From positions 1 through 53,193 of the forward strand of contig CALWQJ010000002.1 in the NCBI GenBank assembly GCA_944383645.1: DNA of 53,193 nucleotides, in the 5' to 3' direction. This DNA is from an uncultured Merdimonas sp. (GTDB taxonomy: Bacteria > Bacillota > Clostridia > Lachnospirales > Lachnospiraceae). The notes below the pieces were generated by a model. It saw only the letters and a list, made by a program, of their open reading frames with translations. It made no database searches and was not told where the DNA came from. Below, piece after piece: positions 40,993 to 48,676 of the stretch. Both the position numbers and the translations under genes were made by a program. Position 1 is the stretch's first letter. Every line of letters starts with the position of its first letter.

Positions 40993-42255
40993 ATGATGAC
41001 TTCAAGAGAGAGAGTGAGAAAAGCGATTAATCATGAAATTCCGGATAAATGCCCCATTGATTTTGGCGGAACACGCGTGACGGGAATACACGCGGATCTC
41101 TATGTGGAGCTTGGAAAATATCTGGGAATCGATACGGAGATGCCCCGCGTATGGGATCAGTTTCAGTGGCTGGCCCGTGTGGAGGCCCCTATGCGGGCGC
41201 GGTTTCAGGGCGATATCATCCATCTGGAGAATGTGACGGAATATTTTGAGCTGAAAAATGAGAATTGGAAGCCCTGGACGACATCCAAGAATCATACGGT
41301 TCTGGTACCGGGAGATTTTAATCCGGTGGAGGATGAAAGAGGATATCTGCATCTGATGGGATTGACACCAGAGACAAAGGATAAGACCCTGGGCCTGATG
41401 CCTCAGAACGGTCTTTATTTTGAACGGTACAACGAGCCCTCTGAGGTACGGGATTTCGAGGATCCCATGACGCCGGAGGAGTGGGGAAAACTTTACGACG
41501 AGCGCTACCGGTATACGGAGGAAGAACTGAGAAAGCTGGAGCGCACCGCGAAATATATGCATGAATATACGGACTATGCGGTGGTGGGAGGCTTTAACCG
41601 GCTGAAAATGACCAGCCCGGTGACCTATGCGGGTCATTCTCTTCAGGACTGGATGATGCGGCTGATGCTGGAGCCGGAATACATAGATGAAATTCTGGGC
41701 GTTACGGCAGAGAAATGCTCTGCCATCGCGAAGGAATATCTGCAGGCTGTGGGCTCCTACATCGACATTTTGTCTGTTTCCACCACCGACTATGGAACTC
41801 AGGATAGAGAATTGTTCAATCCGGAGATTTTTAAGGAGCATTTTGTAGAACCTATTAAGAAGGTGAATGACGTTATTCACAGTTTTGGCGTAAAGGGCTT
41901 TTATCACAGCTGCGGTTCCATTTACCACCTTCTTCCCTACATGATCGAGGCCGGCATTGATATCATCAATCCGATCCAGACCAACGCGGCTCATATGGAC
42001 GCAGAAACTGTAAAGAAGGAGTTCGGAGACAAGATCACCATCTGGGGCTGCGGCATGGATACACAGAACATCCTGCCAAACGCAACGCCGGAGGAAGTCC
42101 AGGAGGCTGTGAAGAAGAGAATGGAGATTATGAAGCCAGGCGGCGGCTTTGTGTTCGCGGCAGAACATAATCTTCAGCTGGGAGTTCCGGAGGAGAATGT
42201 GACAGCGATGTATGACGCGGCCATTGCGTACCGTGATTACGAGGGCCAGGCATAA
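40993..42255 (+). CDS. UroD-family methyltransferase, likely substrate:corrinoid methyltransferase
   Basis: 420 residues of the uroporphyrinogen decarboxylase superfamily, TIM barrel. The end of the barrel has His305-Ser-Cys307 (YHSCGS) and Cys353 (WGCGMD), an H-x-C...C set as used for zinc in MtaA, MtbA and CmuA corrinoid methyltransferases. True heme-pathway HemE is unlikely: the gene sits in a sugar operon without heme genes, and the N-terminal arginine motif of HemE is not apparent. With the corrinoid protein (47150) and pterin methyltransferase (46323) it makes a three-part demethylase; it would take the methyl group from the imported compound. Two adjacent ATGs; the second (40996) has slightly better spacing from GGAGG. 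Confidence 0.75.
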   Translation: MMTSRERVRKAINHEIPDKCPIDFGGTRVTGIHADLYVELGKYLGIDTEMPRVWDQFQWLARVEAPMRARFQGDIIHLENVTEYFELKNENWKPWTTSKNHTVLVPGDFNPVEDERGYLHLMGLTPETKDKTLGLMPQNGLYFERYNEPSEVRDFEDPMTPEEWGKLYDERYRYTEEELRKLERTAKYMHEYTDYAVVGGFNRLKMTSPVTYAGHSLQDWMMRLMLEPEYIDEILGVTAEKCSAIAKEYLQAVGSYIDILSVSTTDYGTQDRELFNPEIFKEHFVEPIKKVNDVIHSFGVKGFYHSCGSIYHLLPYMIEAGIDIINPIQTNAAHMDAETVKKEFGDKITIWGCGMDTQNILPNATPEEVQEAVKKRMEIMKPGGGFVFAAEHNLQLGVPEENVTAMYDAAIAYRDYEGQA

Positions 42256-42266
42256 GGAGGAATATC

Positions 42267-43961
42267 TTGGGAAACAAATATTCGCTCGGCGTGGATTTTG
42301 GAAGTCTGTCAGCGCGGGCGGCGCTGTTTGACACGGAAACTGGCGTCTGCGCCGCAAGCTTCGGATCGGAATATGAACATGGGATTCTTGAGGAGCGGCA
42401 CCCCTTTACGGGCGTGCCTCTTCCTCCAGCCTCTGCGCTGCAGATGCCGGAGGATTATCTGAAGGCGCTGAAGCTGTCCATAGCGGGAGTTTTGGAAAAA
42501 AGCGGAATTGCGAAGGAAGACATTATCGGAATGTCGGTGGATTTTACCTCCTGCTCACTGGTCAGCCTGGACAAAGAGTACAGGCCCCTGTGCTGGCAGA
42601 ACCGGTTTAAAAGCAGCCGGAATGCTTATGTAAAGATGTGGAAGCAGCATACGGCAGTGGAGGAAGCAAAGGAAATCACCCAGAAAGCCGGAGAAATGGC
42701 GGCCCGCTATGGTGGGAAGATTCTGTCAGAATGGGGAATTCCCAAAATTCTGGAGACCCTTCGGGAAGAACCGGAGCTCTACCAAGCCACGCATCGCTTT
42801 ATGGAAGCCGGCGACTGGATTGTGTATCTGCTGACGGGACAGGAAAGCATGAGCCCCTGCTCGGCAGGCTTTAAGTTTATGTGGGAACCGGAGAGAGGGT
42901 ATCCTTCCAGAGAATTTTTTGAAAGCCTCGACAAACGAATGGCAGATATGGAGGAGAAGCTTGTGCCTTCCGAACGCATCCTCCGGCTGGACGCCTGCGC
43001 GGGATATATTACAGAGGAAGGCAGCCGGCTTTCAGGTTTGCCCCAGGGAATTCCTGTGGCCCCCATGCGGATAGACGGACATTCCGCGGCGGTGGCTTTG
43101 GGATGTGAGAGAGCCGGGGATATGGTTCTGATCATGGGGACCAGCCTGGGAATGGTGATGCTGGATGATAAGGATGTGCCGTTTCCGGGAGTCTGCGGTG
43201 TCTGCTATGGATCTGTGCATCCGGACTATTACGGCTATGAGACGGGACTGTCCTCCTGCGGAGATATTTTTCAGTGGTTTGCGGACAATTGCGTTCCGGA
43301 GGAGTGTCAGAAGGCGGCGCGGAAAAAAGGAATCTCTGTGCTGCAGGAGCTGAGTGAACGAATGTCCAGGCAGAAGCCAGGAGAAAGCGGCCTGATTGCT
43401 TTGGATTGGTGGAATGGGAACCGTTCGGTTCTGGAGGACGAAATGCTGTCCGGCATGATTCTGGGACTTACTCTGCAGACCAGGCCTGAGGAGATTCTCC
43501 GGGCGCTTTTTGAAGCGGTAAGCTTCGCGGTGAAGCTGATCATAGAGGAGCATAAAAAGAATGGTGTAGAGGTAAAGCGGCTTTTGGCCACCGGTGGAAT
43601 CGCGGAAAAAAATGAGGTTTTTGTGCAGATTTTCGCGGATGTTATCGGCTGCGACGTGCTGGTGCCGGAAGGAGAACAGATCTGCGCTCTTGGCAGTGCG
43701 GTATACGGAGCGGTAGCTGCGGGACGTGCCGGCGGCGGATTTGACACACTGTCGGAGGCTATTGAAAAAATGGCTTGTAAAAAGGTAAAGCGGTATGTTC
43801 CTAATGAGGATTACAACCGGATTTATCGTGAACTGTTTGCCCAGTACCGCAGGCTTCATGATTATTTTGGACGGGGCCAGAATGACGTCATGAAATATCT
43901 GCTTGGCAGGAAAAAGACGATTACCATGAGAAAATCGGATGAATTGAGGCAGGTTTTATAG
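42267..43961 (+). CDS. FGGY carbohydrate kinase, ribulokinase-like
   Basis: 564 residues with a TTG start (AGGAGG 6 nt upstream; no ATG nearby). FGGY two-domain fold closest in pattern to AraB-type ribulokinases: GVDFGSLSARAALFD at the N-terminus, GMSVDFTSC near residue 90, IDGHSAAVALG, LDWWNGNRS near 375, and the adenosine loop LLATGGIAEKN near 435. It would phosphorylate a sugar or ketose, here presumably the demethylated product or the methylated substrate. The C-terminal tail (about 540-564, Lys/Arg-rich) is extra. Eleven nt after the methyltransferase and 15 nt before the dehydrogenase. Confidence 0.82.
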   Translation: MGNKYSLGVDFGSLSARAALFDTETGVCAASFGSEYEHGILEERHPFTGVPLPPASALQMPEDYLKALKLSIAGVLEKSGIAKEDIIGMSVDFTSCSLVSLDKEYRPLCWQNRFKSSRNAYVKMWKQHTAVEEAKEITQKAGEMAARYGGKILSEWGIPKILETLREEPELYQATHRFMEAGDWIVYLLTGQESMSPCSAGFKFMWEPERGYPSREFFESLDKRMADMEEKLVPSERILRLDACAGYITEEGSRLSGLPQGIPVAPMRIDGHSAAVALGCERAGDMVLIMGTSLGMVMLDDKDVPFPGVCGVCYGSVHPDYYGYETGLSSCGDIFQWFADNCVPEECQKAARKKGISVLQELSERMSRQKPGESGLIALDWWNGNRSVLEDEMLSGMILGLTLQTRPEEILRALFEAVSFAVKLIIEEHKKNGVEVKRLLATGGIAEKNEVFVQIFADVIGCDVLVPEGEQICALGSAVYGAVAAGRAGGGFDTLSEAIEKMACKKVKRYVPNEDYNRIYRELFAQYRRLHDYFGRGQNDVMKYLLGRKKTITMRKSDELRQVL

Positions 43962-43976
43962 CGGAGGATTACGAAG

Positions 43977-45338
43977 ATGAAAATGTATGAAACACCCCAG
44001 AGTCTGGATAAGTATCTGGATCAGCATTTTACATGCGGCTGCGGGCGGGAACACTACGCGCCCCTGAAAATCGTGAGAATTGGAGAAAATGTTCTGGAGG
44101 AGCTTCCGGAGTGCATTCGGAAGCTGGGACATAAAAGCGTTTTTCTGATCGCAGATAAGATTACTTATGAGATCGCAGGAAAGAGCTGTATGAAGATTCT
44201 AGAGCAGGCAGGCATCAAGGCAAAAATTCAGGTTCTGGAGCATATGGGATTTGATGAGGCGACGGTAGGAGAGCTGCTGATACATATGCCGGAGGATTGC
44301 GATCTGCATATCGCGGTAGGAACGGGGACCATTAACGATATGACCCGGTTTTTCAGCTATCACACAGGACGTCCGTTTTTGACAGTAGCGACGGCGGCGC
44401 CTATGGATGGTTTTGCTTCCAGTATTGCTGCCATTTATGTGGATCATATGAAGACTACTTTTCCGGCACAGACGCCGGAGGCGATTATTGGCGATACGAA
44501 TATTCTTAAAAATGCACCTTACTCCATGATAGCAGCAGGATTGGGAGATCTATTGGGGAAGTTTACCTGCCTGTGCGACTGGAAGCTGTCTGTGCTGATT
44601 AATAATGAACATTACTGCCCCTATATCGCCGCGCTGGTGGAAAATTGTGCGCAGACTGTTTTAAAGGATGCGCATAAAGCCAGGGAAAGAGATCCGAAGG
44701 TTCTGGGGAATATTATGGAAGGGCTGGTTCTTTCGGGGGTTGCCATGAGCCTGTATGGAAACTCGCGGTCAGCGTCTGGGTGTGAACATCATATTTCTCA
44801 CTTCTGGGAAATGATTTTTGAACAAAGGGGAGAAAGGCCAGCGCCCCATGGCACGCAGGTGAGCGTAGGAACCGTATTGATTTTAAAACTTGTGGAAGCA
44901 TTGAAGAACACAACGGTGGATTTTTCCAGAGCCCGGAAAGCGGCAGAAGCCTATAATGTAAAAGCGTGGGAAAAGGAGATACGGGAAGCATACGGCCCGG
45001 CTGCACAGGGAGTGATTGACCTGGAAAAGCAGTCTGGGAAAAACACGGCAGAGGGCCGCCTGAAACGACTGGATGTTATGGAAGAAAAGTGGGCGGAGAT
45101 ACAGAAGCTGCTAGATGGGCTTCCTTCCTCTGAGCAGATAGTATCTCTGATTACCTCTCTGGGTGCGCCCTGCTGGCCGGCTCAGATAGGAGTCGATGAT
45201 CAACTTTTAAAACAGACACTGATGTATTGTAAAGAGGTTCGGGCCCGCTATACGATTCTTCAAATGCTTTGGGATCTGGAGCTGCTGGATGAACTGTCAG
45301 ATCAGGTTGTGAAAGAATGTCACGAAAAGAGTGTCTAA
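43977..45338 (+). CDS. AraM/EgsA-type sn-glycerol-1-phosphate dehydrogenase family protein
   Basis: 453 residues of the iron/zinc alcohol dehydrogenase fold. Family marks: VGTGTINDMTRF near residue 115 and TAAPMDGFASS near 140 for nucleotide and substrate, and metal ligands in GLGDLLGKFT, EHHISHFWEM and PHGTQVSVG (Asp, His, His). In Bacillus the AraM homologue reduces DHAP to glycerol 1-phosphate and lies in the arabinose operon, like a ribulokinase. Here it may oxidise or reduce the phosphorylated product of the kinase; true G1P formation is the alternative. GGAGG lies 9 nt upstream. Confidence 0.78.
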   Translation: MKMYETPQSLDKYLDQHFTCGCGREHYAPLKIVRIGENVLEELPECIRKLGHKSVFLIADKITYEIAGKSCMKILEQAGIKAKIQVLEHMGFDEATVGELLIHMPEDCDLHIAVGTGTINDMTRFFSYHTGRPFLTVATAAPMDGFASSIAAIYVDHMKTTFPAQTPEAIIGDTNILKNAPYSMIAAGLGDLLGKFTCLCDWKLSVLINNEHYCPYIAALVENCAQTVLKDAHKARERDPKVLGNIMEGLVLSGVAMSLYGNSRSASGCEHHISHFWEMIFEQRGERPAPHGTQVSVGTVLILKLVEALKNTTVDFSRARKAAEAYNVKAWEKEIREAYGPAAQGVIDLEKQSGKNTAEGRLKRLDVMEEKWAEIQKLLDGLPSSEQIVSLITSLGAPCWPAQIGVDDQLLKQTLMYCKEVRARYTILQMLWDLELLDELSDQVVKECHEKSV

Positions 45339-45422
45339 GTTAAGTAAGGAGGAGGAAGACAAGCAGGCTGTAGAAAAACAGAAAAGAAACACACTGGGGA
45401 GGTGATCTTACATTTGAATATA

Positions 45423-45450
45423 TTGACATTTTACTGGTGTTTTGTATAAT
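45423..45450 (+). promoter_or_regulatory. Promoter of the deoR-methyltransferase-corrinoid operon
   Basis: TTGACA (45423-45428), 16-nt spacer, TATAAT (45445-45450), 54 nt before the DeoR start. The 166-nt gap from 45339 has no clear terminator, so read-through from the ABC operon is also possible. Confidence 0.8.
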
Positions 45451-45487
45451 TTGGTAAGAAGTATGAACGGAACAATATGTAAAATGT
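45426..45487. promoter_or_regulatory. Inverted repeat around the deoR promoter
   Basis: ACATTTTAC (45426-45434, overlapping the -35 box) and its exact inverse GTAAAATGT (45479-45487, just before the ribosome binding site). Wide separation suggests two half-operators and autoregulation by DeoR through looping. The ABC operon promoter also has ACATTTTA right at its -35 box, but part of that match is the hexamer itself. Confidence 0.4.
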
Positions 45488-45504
45488 TTTAAAAGGAAAA
45501 AATA

Positions 45505-46257
45505 ATGAGCAGCAGTATAGAAAAACGCAGACAGGCAATGTTGGATATGATAAACCAGGCGGGAACAATCAGCTTTTCAAAGCTGGAGCAGTATTTTCCA
45601 GATGTGTCAGGCGCAACTTTGCGCAAGGATTTGCAGTATCTGAGTGAGGAGCGGCAGATTATGCGGTTTCATGGGGGCGCTAAATCCATGCCGAAAGAAC
45701 TGAGTTATGTCAGCCGGGCTCATCTTCATATGGAAGAAAAGAAGCTGATTGCGTCCAAAGCGATCCGTTTGCTTCAGCCAAATCAGTCTATTTTTATTAC
45801 GGCAGGAAGCACCTGCGCAGAGCTGGCAAAACAAATGCCAGATTTTCCATATTATCTTTTTACAGACGGTCTGGATACAGCGGTTGGACTGCGCAATAAT
45901 CCAAATTCAACGGTGGAAATCCTGGGAGGACAGTTGAATCTGAATCTTATGCGCGTGGGTGGAAACCAGGTGTATGAGAGGCTTGAGAAGCTTCATTTCA
46001 ATATTTCATTTTTGGGAGCTCCAAGTTTTCATCCAGGATATGGATTTTCCTATCTGGATGAGATGACAGCCATGTGCCTGAGAAAGGCTGCTGCGCAGTC
46101 AGAGCAGGTGGTTATGCTGATGGATTCTTCCAAAGTAAATTATACCTTTACTCCATGTTTAATTCCCCTGGATGAGGTGGATGTGGTTGTTTCAGATGAT
46201 TCTTTGGAACAGGAGGTTATAGACTGTCTGAAAGAGCATGGAATTGTAGTTTTGTAG
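45505..46257 (+). CDS. DeoR family transcriptional regulator
   Basis: 250 residues. N-terminal DeoR helix-turn-helix (about 6-60; VSGATLRKDLQYLSEE is the recognition part) and a DeoRC sugar-phosphate sensor domain (about 75-230) with ITAGSTCAELAKQM and the VMLMDSSKVN stretch. DeoR proteins usually repress sugar operons and respond to a phosphorylated intermediate, which here would come from the FGGY kinase. AAAGGA precedes the ATG. It sits between the uptake genes and the two tetrahydrofolate and corrinoid genes, so one regulator probably links both halves. Confidence 0.9.
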   Translation: MSSSIEKRRQAMLDMINQAGTISFSKLEQYFPDVSGATLRKDLQYLSEERQIMRFHGGAKSMPKELSYVSRAHLHMEEKKLIASKAIRLLQPNQSIFITAGSTCAELAKQMPDFPYYLFTDGLDTAVGLRNNPNSTVEILGGQLNLNLMRVGGNQVYERLEKLHFNISFLGAPSFHPGYGFSYLDEMTAMCLRKAAAQSEQVVMLMDSSKVNYTFTPCLIPLDEVDVVVSDDSLEQEVIDCLKEHGIVVL

Positions 46258-46322
46258 AGAGAAACCTGGAATGTCTTGTCTGAAATTGGCGTGTCAAGAA
46301 GCGTGCAAGAAGGAGAAAGACA

Positions 46323-47126
46323 ATGATTATCGTTGGCGAAAAAATTAATGGCTCTATCCCCGCTGTGGCAAAGGCAATTGCTGACAGAGATGGAGAGTTT
46401 ATCAGAAAAAGGGCAAAAATGCAGGCGGAGGCTGGTGCAGCTTATATTGACTGCTGTGCTTCGGTAGAAGAGGCGGTGGAGGCAGAAACCTTGAAATGGA
46501 TGCTAGACTGTATTCAGGAATCGGTAGATCTGCCTGTCTCTATAGACAGTCCCAGCGCAGATGTGCTGAGCAGAGCTATGGAATACTGCAGGAGGCCAGG
46601 AATTATCAATTCTGTGTCCATGGAGGGAGACAAAGCAGACAAAATTTTTCCCTTAATTAAAGGTACAAAGTGGGGAGTAATCTGTCTTTTGTCTGATGAT
46701 TCGGGGATACCCAAAACTGCGGAAGACAGACTGAGAGTTTTTGAAAAGCTGATGGCGAAAGCGGATACGTATGGGATTCTGCCGGAACAAATGTATATTG
46801 ACCCTCTGGTAGAAATGCTGTGTGCCTCAGAAAATGGGATAGAAGTGAATGAAGAGGTGATAAGCACAATAAGAAAACGTGTTCCCTCCATTCACATTAT
46901 TGCGGCAATCAGCAATATTTCTTTCAATCTTCCACTGAGAAAGCTGATTAATATGGGATTTGCTGTACTGGCCATGAAAGCAGGACTGGACAGTGCGATT
47001 CTGGATCCTGTGAACAGAGAATTGATGGGAATTATTTATGCTGCGGAAGCTTTGCTGGGAAAAGATGAATACTGCATAGAATACATTACCGCTTACAGGG
47101 AAGGAAAAATCGGAATGCCGAAATAA
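46323..47126 (+). CDS. Methyltetrahydrofolate:corrinoid methyltransferase (AcsE/MtvA-like)
   Basis: 267 residues, dihydropteroate synthase-like TIM barrel. It begins MIIVGEKINGSIPAV, like the pterin-binding methyltransferases AcsE, MtgA and MtvA, and has the barrel motifs AGAAYIDCC, VSIDSPSADVLSRAM and NSVSMEGDK, which hold the pterin. Length is that of the family without extra domains. It is 9 nt or less from the corrinoid protein signals and would move a methyl group between methyl-Co(III) and tetrahydrofolate. AAGGAG lies 7 nt before the ATG. Confidence 0.85.
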   Translation: MIIVGEKINGSIPAVAKAIADRDGEFIRKRAKMQAEAGAAYIDCCASVEEAVEAETLKWMLDCIQESVDLPVSIDSPSADVLSRAMEYCRRPGIINSVSMEGDKADKIFPLIKGTKWGVICLLSDDSGIPKTAEDRLRVFEKLMAKADTYGILPEQMYIDPLVEMLCASENGIEVNEEVISTIRKRVPSIHIIAAISNISFNLPLRKLINMGFAVLAMKAGLDSAILDPVNRELMGIIYAAEALLGKDEYCIEYITAYREGKIGMPK

Positions 47127-47149
47127 GCCTAAAAATGGAGGAAAATGAG

Positions 47150-47791
47150 ATGTCTAAAATACAGGAAATTGCAAAACAGGTCGAGATGGGAAAAATGAGG
47201 CAGATTGCAGCCACAGTTCAGGAGGCTTTGGACGAGGGATGCAATGCGGAAGATATTTTAAATCAGGGCATGATTAAAGCCATGGATGTTGTAGGCGAAA
47301 AATTTAAAAATAATGAGATTTTTGTGCCGGAAATGCTTATTGCTGCGAAAACGATGAAGAAGGGCGTGGAGGTTCTAAAGCCCCATCTTTCTTCTGGCGG
47401 AACAGGTACGCTGGGCAAGCTTATCATTGCCACTGTCGCGGGAGATCTGCATGATATTGGGAAAAATCTGGTGGCCATGATGTTGGAAAGCGCAGGCTTT
47501 GAGGTGATTGACATGGGTGTAGATGTCCCGAATGAAAAAATTATCGAGTGCTACCGCCAGAATCCGGATACCAAGATCATTGCTCTTTCCGCTCTTCTGA
47601 CTACCACAATGCCTTCGCTGAGAAGCGCAGTTGATGCAATCAACAAATCAGATTTCCGTGACAAGGTAAAGGTTATGGTAGGAGGCGCTCCAATTACCCA
47701 AAGTTTTGCAGATGAGATCGGGGCGGATGGGTATTCGGAGGATGCAGCAAGTGCAGCTACTTTAGCGAAGAAGCTTGTGGGTGCAGAGTAA
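47150..47791 (+). CDS. Corrinoid (B12-binding) methyl carrier protein
   Basis: 213 residues. N-terminal helical cap domain (about 1-85) and Rossmann-like B12 domain with Asp99-x-His101-x-x-Gly104 in DLHDIGKN, whose His is the lower cobalt ligand, plus the SALLTTTM and GGAPIT loops that hold the nucleotide tail. This is the MtaC/MtvC-type carrier that takes the methyl group from the substrate methyltransferase and gives it to the pterin methyltransferase. ATG at 47150 has GGAGG 8 nt upstream; an in-frame ATG at 47135 would translate that site. Last gene of the operon. Confidence 0.92.
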   Translation: MSKIQEIAKQVEMGKMRQIAATVQEALDEGCNAEDILNQGMIKAMDVVGEKFKNNEIFVPEMLIAAKTMKKGVEVLKPHLSSGGTGTLGKLIIATVAGDLHDIGKNLVAMMLESAGFEVIDMGVDVPNEKIIECYRQNPDTKIIALSALLTTTMPSLRSAVDAINKSDFRDKVKVMVGGAPITQSFADEIGADGYSEDAASAATLAKKLVGAE

Positions 47792-47801
47792 GAAAGCGGA
47801 C

Positions 47802-47823
47802 AAAAAGGGGTGTCTAGGACACC
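47802..47823 (-). terminator. Terminator of the TIGR04086 gene
   Basis: On the minus strand GGTGTC, CTA loop, GACACC, then CC and five T. The stem overlaps the gene's own stop codon. No plus-strand T tract is present, so the corrinoid operon may simply end by convergence. Confidence 0.7.
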
Positions 47824-48188
47824 ATCCCGCCCAGAGTCCCGCCCGCCAGGCAGAGCGCCAGCGTGGTGACAAAATGGGAGGAGCCGCCGGAAAAGCTCTG
47901 GTTTACCGCCAGAGAGATGACGGCCAGGATGGTGAAATAGAGAAGGCCGCAGACGCTTCCCCGGAGGAATTTGCGTGTTTTCATCATTTTTCCCTCCAGG
48001 AAGCCGCCCAGAAAGCAGGAGACGACATAGACGGCGATGATGCCGACGTTGACTGCGGATTCTGAAAGGCGCAGTTTATACAGCAGCAGGGCGAGGACTA
48101 GAAGCAGAAGCCCGGTGACGATATAAGAGGCCAGCAGGGCCTTGATCATCCGTACGGCAGCGTCCTGATATGCTTTTCCTTTTTCCAT
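47814..48188 (-). CDS. TIGR04086 family membrane protein
   Basis: 124 residues, four membrane helices (about 15-36, 45-65, 77-95, 103-122) with a short charged start. Size and plan fit TIGR04086, a family of small Firmicute membrane proteins often found next to SCIFF genes. GGGAGG lies 7 nt before the ATG. It is divergent from the SCIFF precursor gene across 168 nt. Role unknown; export or immunity for the peptide is only a guess from position. Confidence 0.75.
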   Translation of the reverse strand: MEKGKAYQDAAVRMIKALLASYIVTGLLLLVLALLLYKLRLSESAVNVGIIAVYVVSCFLGGFLEGKMMKTRKFLRGSVCGLLYFTILAVISLAVNQSFSGGSSHFVTTLALCLAGGTLGGMVS

Positions 48189-48264
48189 GGCAGTTCCTCC
48201 CGGTATTTATGACTGTGAGTGGTAACGACTGCTATACTATATGTGGATGCGTGGAAAAAAAGAC

Positions 48265-48293
48265 TTTCAAATCCGCCGGGTATATGATATACT
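48265..48293 (+). promoter_or_regulatory. Likely promoter of the SCIFF operon
   Basis: TATACT (48288-48293) with TTTCAA (48265-48270) 17 nt upstream, 63 nt before the SCIFF start. The -35 match is weak. Confidence 0.5.
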
Positions 48294-48356
48294 CATGAAA
48301 GGACGGGAGCGTATTCTCAGACGTTCCCCAAGATAAGAGACAGGAGGGAAGTTATC

Positions 48357-48500
48357 ATGAAGCATATTCAGACACTGAATACACAGATTCTGCAGAACAC
48401 CGTGAAGAAGGGCGGCTGCGGAGAGTGCCAGACGTCCTGCCAGTCTGCGTGCAAGACATCCTGCACCGTAGGCAACCAGACGTGCGAGCATCACAAATAA
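48357..48500 (+). CDS. scfA: SCIFF ranthipeptide precursor (six cysteines in forty-five)
   Basis: 47 residues. MKHIQTLNTQ leader typical of SCIFF, then six cysteines at 21, 24, 28, 32, 36 and 43 in a GGCGECQTSCQSACKTSC core. The radical SAM enzyme coded next would form thioether links from Cys sulfur to partner residues; the Cys32 to Thr37 pair that I recall as crosslinked in a studied homologue is present here. AGGAGGG lies 8 nt before the ATG. Confidence 0.95.
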   Translation: MKHIQTLNTQILQNTVKKGGCGECQTSCQSACKTSCTVGNQTCEHHK

Positions 48501-48523
48501 GAATCCAAAAAGATAAGGTAAAA

Positions 48524-48578
48524 AACAAGGATGTCTCAGAAGCTCCGGAAAATCCGGGGTTTTTGGGACATCCTTGTT
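48524..48578 (+). terminator. Branched hairpin between SCIFF precursor and maturase
   Basis: AACAAGGATGTCTC pairs with GGGACATCCTTGTT, enclosing a second stem (CTCCGGA/TCCGGGG). There is no long T run after it. It probably limits read-through so that precursor mRNA exceeds maturase mRNA. Confidence 0.55.
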
Positions 48579-48676
48579 GTGGTGTTGCGGCGTAAGTACC
48601 CCTGTCGGAAAAGCCCCCTGTCAGAGGGGATGATAATTTCAGATACAAAAATATTTTACATAAGGAGCAAAAAGAG

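Noticed and set aside
40993..42255. HemE (uroporphyrinogen decarboxylase of heme synthesis)
   Set aside because: Superfamily match only; no heme genes nearby, H-x-C...C metal site present, and the setting is a corrinoid methyl-transfer cluster.
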